Origin: Acidimicrobiaceae bacterium
GTDB taxonomy: Bacteria > Actinomycetota > Acidimicrobiia > Acidimicrobiales > UBA8190
Assembly (NCBI GenBank): GCA_003151955.1
Contig: PLZB01000109.1
Span: 1-32,632 of the forward strand
Reading direction: 5' to 3'
Length of the DNA: 32,632 nt
In this document: positions 32,343-32,632 of the stretch, piece by piece
Position numbering within the stretch: the first letter of the stretch is position 1
Layout: each line of letters starts with the position of its first letter
The notes under the pieces: model-generated
Databases searched by the model: none
What the model saw: the letters and a program-made list of their open reading frames with translations, nothing else
What the model was told of the DNA's origin: nothing
Translations under genes and position numbers: made by a program

Positions 32343-32632
32343 ATGCGGCGTCAGCTCGGCAGGACCGTGGCCGTGGCCGTGGTCGTGTCGATCCTGACCA
32401 CGACGGGGGCGTGGGCGCCGGCGGTGGCGGCCCAGGCCCGAGCCAAGAGCCCGGCCCCGGTCCGGGCCCACCTGGCAGCACCCGACAGCGGCTACTGGCT
32501 GGTGGCCTCCGACGGCGGGATCTTCTCCTACGGGAGCGCCGCCTTCTTCGGATCGACCGGGAGTCTCCTCCTGAACCGGCCGGTCGTCGACATGGCCGCC
32601 GTCCCCGGGGGTGGTGGCTACTGGTTGGTGGC
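32343..32632 (+). CDS. secreted GYWLVA-repeat protein (partial, runs off right edge)
   Basis: The frame is open from ATG 32343 to the edge (96 codons). A basic head and hydrophobic run ([20 protein letters not shown]) end in VAAQA, a likely signal peptidase site. Then come [40 protein letters not shown] and [15 protein letters not shown]. That unit (G-Y-W-L-V-A-x-D-G-G, F-x-Y/F-G, F-x-G-S, PVV-M) recurs in large secreted Acidimicrobiia proteins and probably forms propeller blades. The function is unknown. The rest lies outside. Confidence 0.85.
   Translation, partial: MRRQLGRTVAVAVVVSILTTTGAWAPAVAAQARAKSPAPVRAHLAAPDSGYWLVASDGGIFSYGSAAFFGSTGSLLLNRPVVDMAAVPGGGGYWLV

Noticed and set aside
1..32632. 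CRISPR array, rRNA, complete tRNA, insertion sequence or phage genes
   Set aside because: None seen: no regularly spaced repeats, no transposase or integrase motifs, and only a tRNA fragment.

Overview
The window is very GC-rich chromosomal DNA that looks like a member of the actinobacterial class Acidimicrobiia. Reasons: strong CGG/CTC/GTC/GGG codon preference in most genes; PadR plus a YPRxWR-type membrane protein; a CysD/CysNC pair and a LytR_C-tailed LCP protein; and, at the right edge, a secreted protein with the '[15 protein letters not shown]' repeat that I associate with Acidimicrobiia. Many genes carry a TANNNT-like hexamer 6-8 bases before the start codon and no clear Shine-Dalgarno, which suggests frequent leaderless transcription.

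Layout. (1) 1-993: a PadR repressor with a downstream membrane protein that runs off the left edge. (2) About 1000-4700: an accessory segment with a DUF6930/DUF7309-like protein, divergent from an XRE-ImmA/IrrE metallopeptidase followed by a frameshifted PIN-type nuclease; then a 400-base gene-free stretch holding the 3' 45 bases of a tRNA-Gly and a perfect 22-bp palindrome, which looks like an old integration boundary. (3) 4696-6273: a DHA2 drug efflux transporter. (4) About 6345-12340: an aromatic meta-cleavage cluster with different codon use (PPOX flavoprotein, SDR, MhpA-like hydroxylase, extradiol dioxygenase, FAH-family hydrolase, divergent TetR, amidohydrolase). Its two ends lie in two broken genes: the first 30 or so codons of an MhpA-like hydroxylase on the left and the first 100 codons of an amidohydrolase on the right. 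The amidohydrolase is fused in frame to a lipoprotein that has lost its signal peptide. (5) 12340-16215: remains of that lipoprotein, a MacA/HlyD-like adaptor, and a seven-repeat Cys-rich lipoprotein. (6) 16241-21253, minus strand: response regulator, histidine kinase, cysD and cysNC (sulfate activation). (7) 21355-27498: LCP ligase, DUF1003 protein, RNase D, sigma-like factor, an unrecognised 361-aa protein, and a metallophosphoesterase with two compensating frameshifts. (8) 27686-32201: aldo/keto reductase, then a tight moaE-moeA-moaA-moaD operon with a convergent mogA/moaB (molybdenum cofactor). (9) 32343-end: start of the GYWLVA-repeat protein.

The simplest reading is a host chromosome carrying two separate acquisitions, the ImmA/IrrE-PIN segment beside a tRNA remnant and the aromatic cluster inserted between divergent efflux genes. 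Neither has a visible integrase or transposase. Three frameshifts sit in G runs (PIN gene once, metallophosphoesterase twice), so sequencing error must be considered for those.
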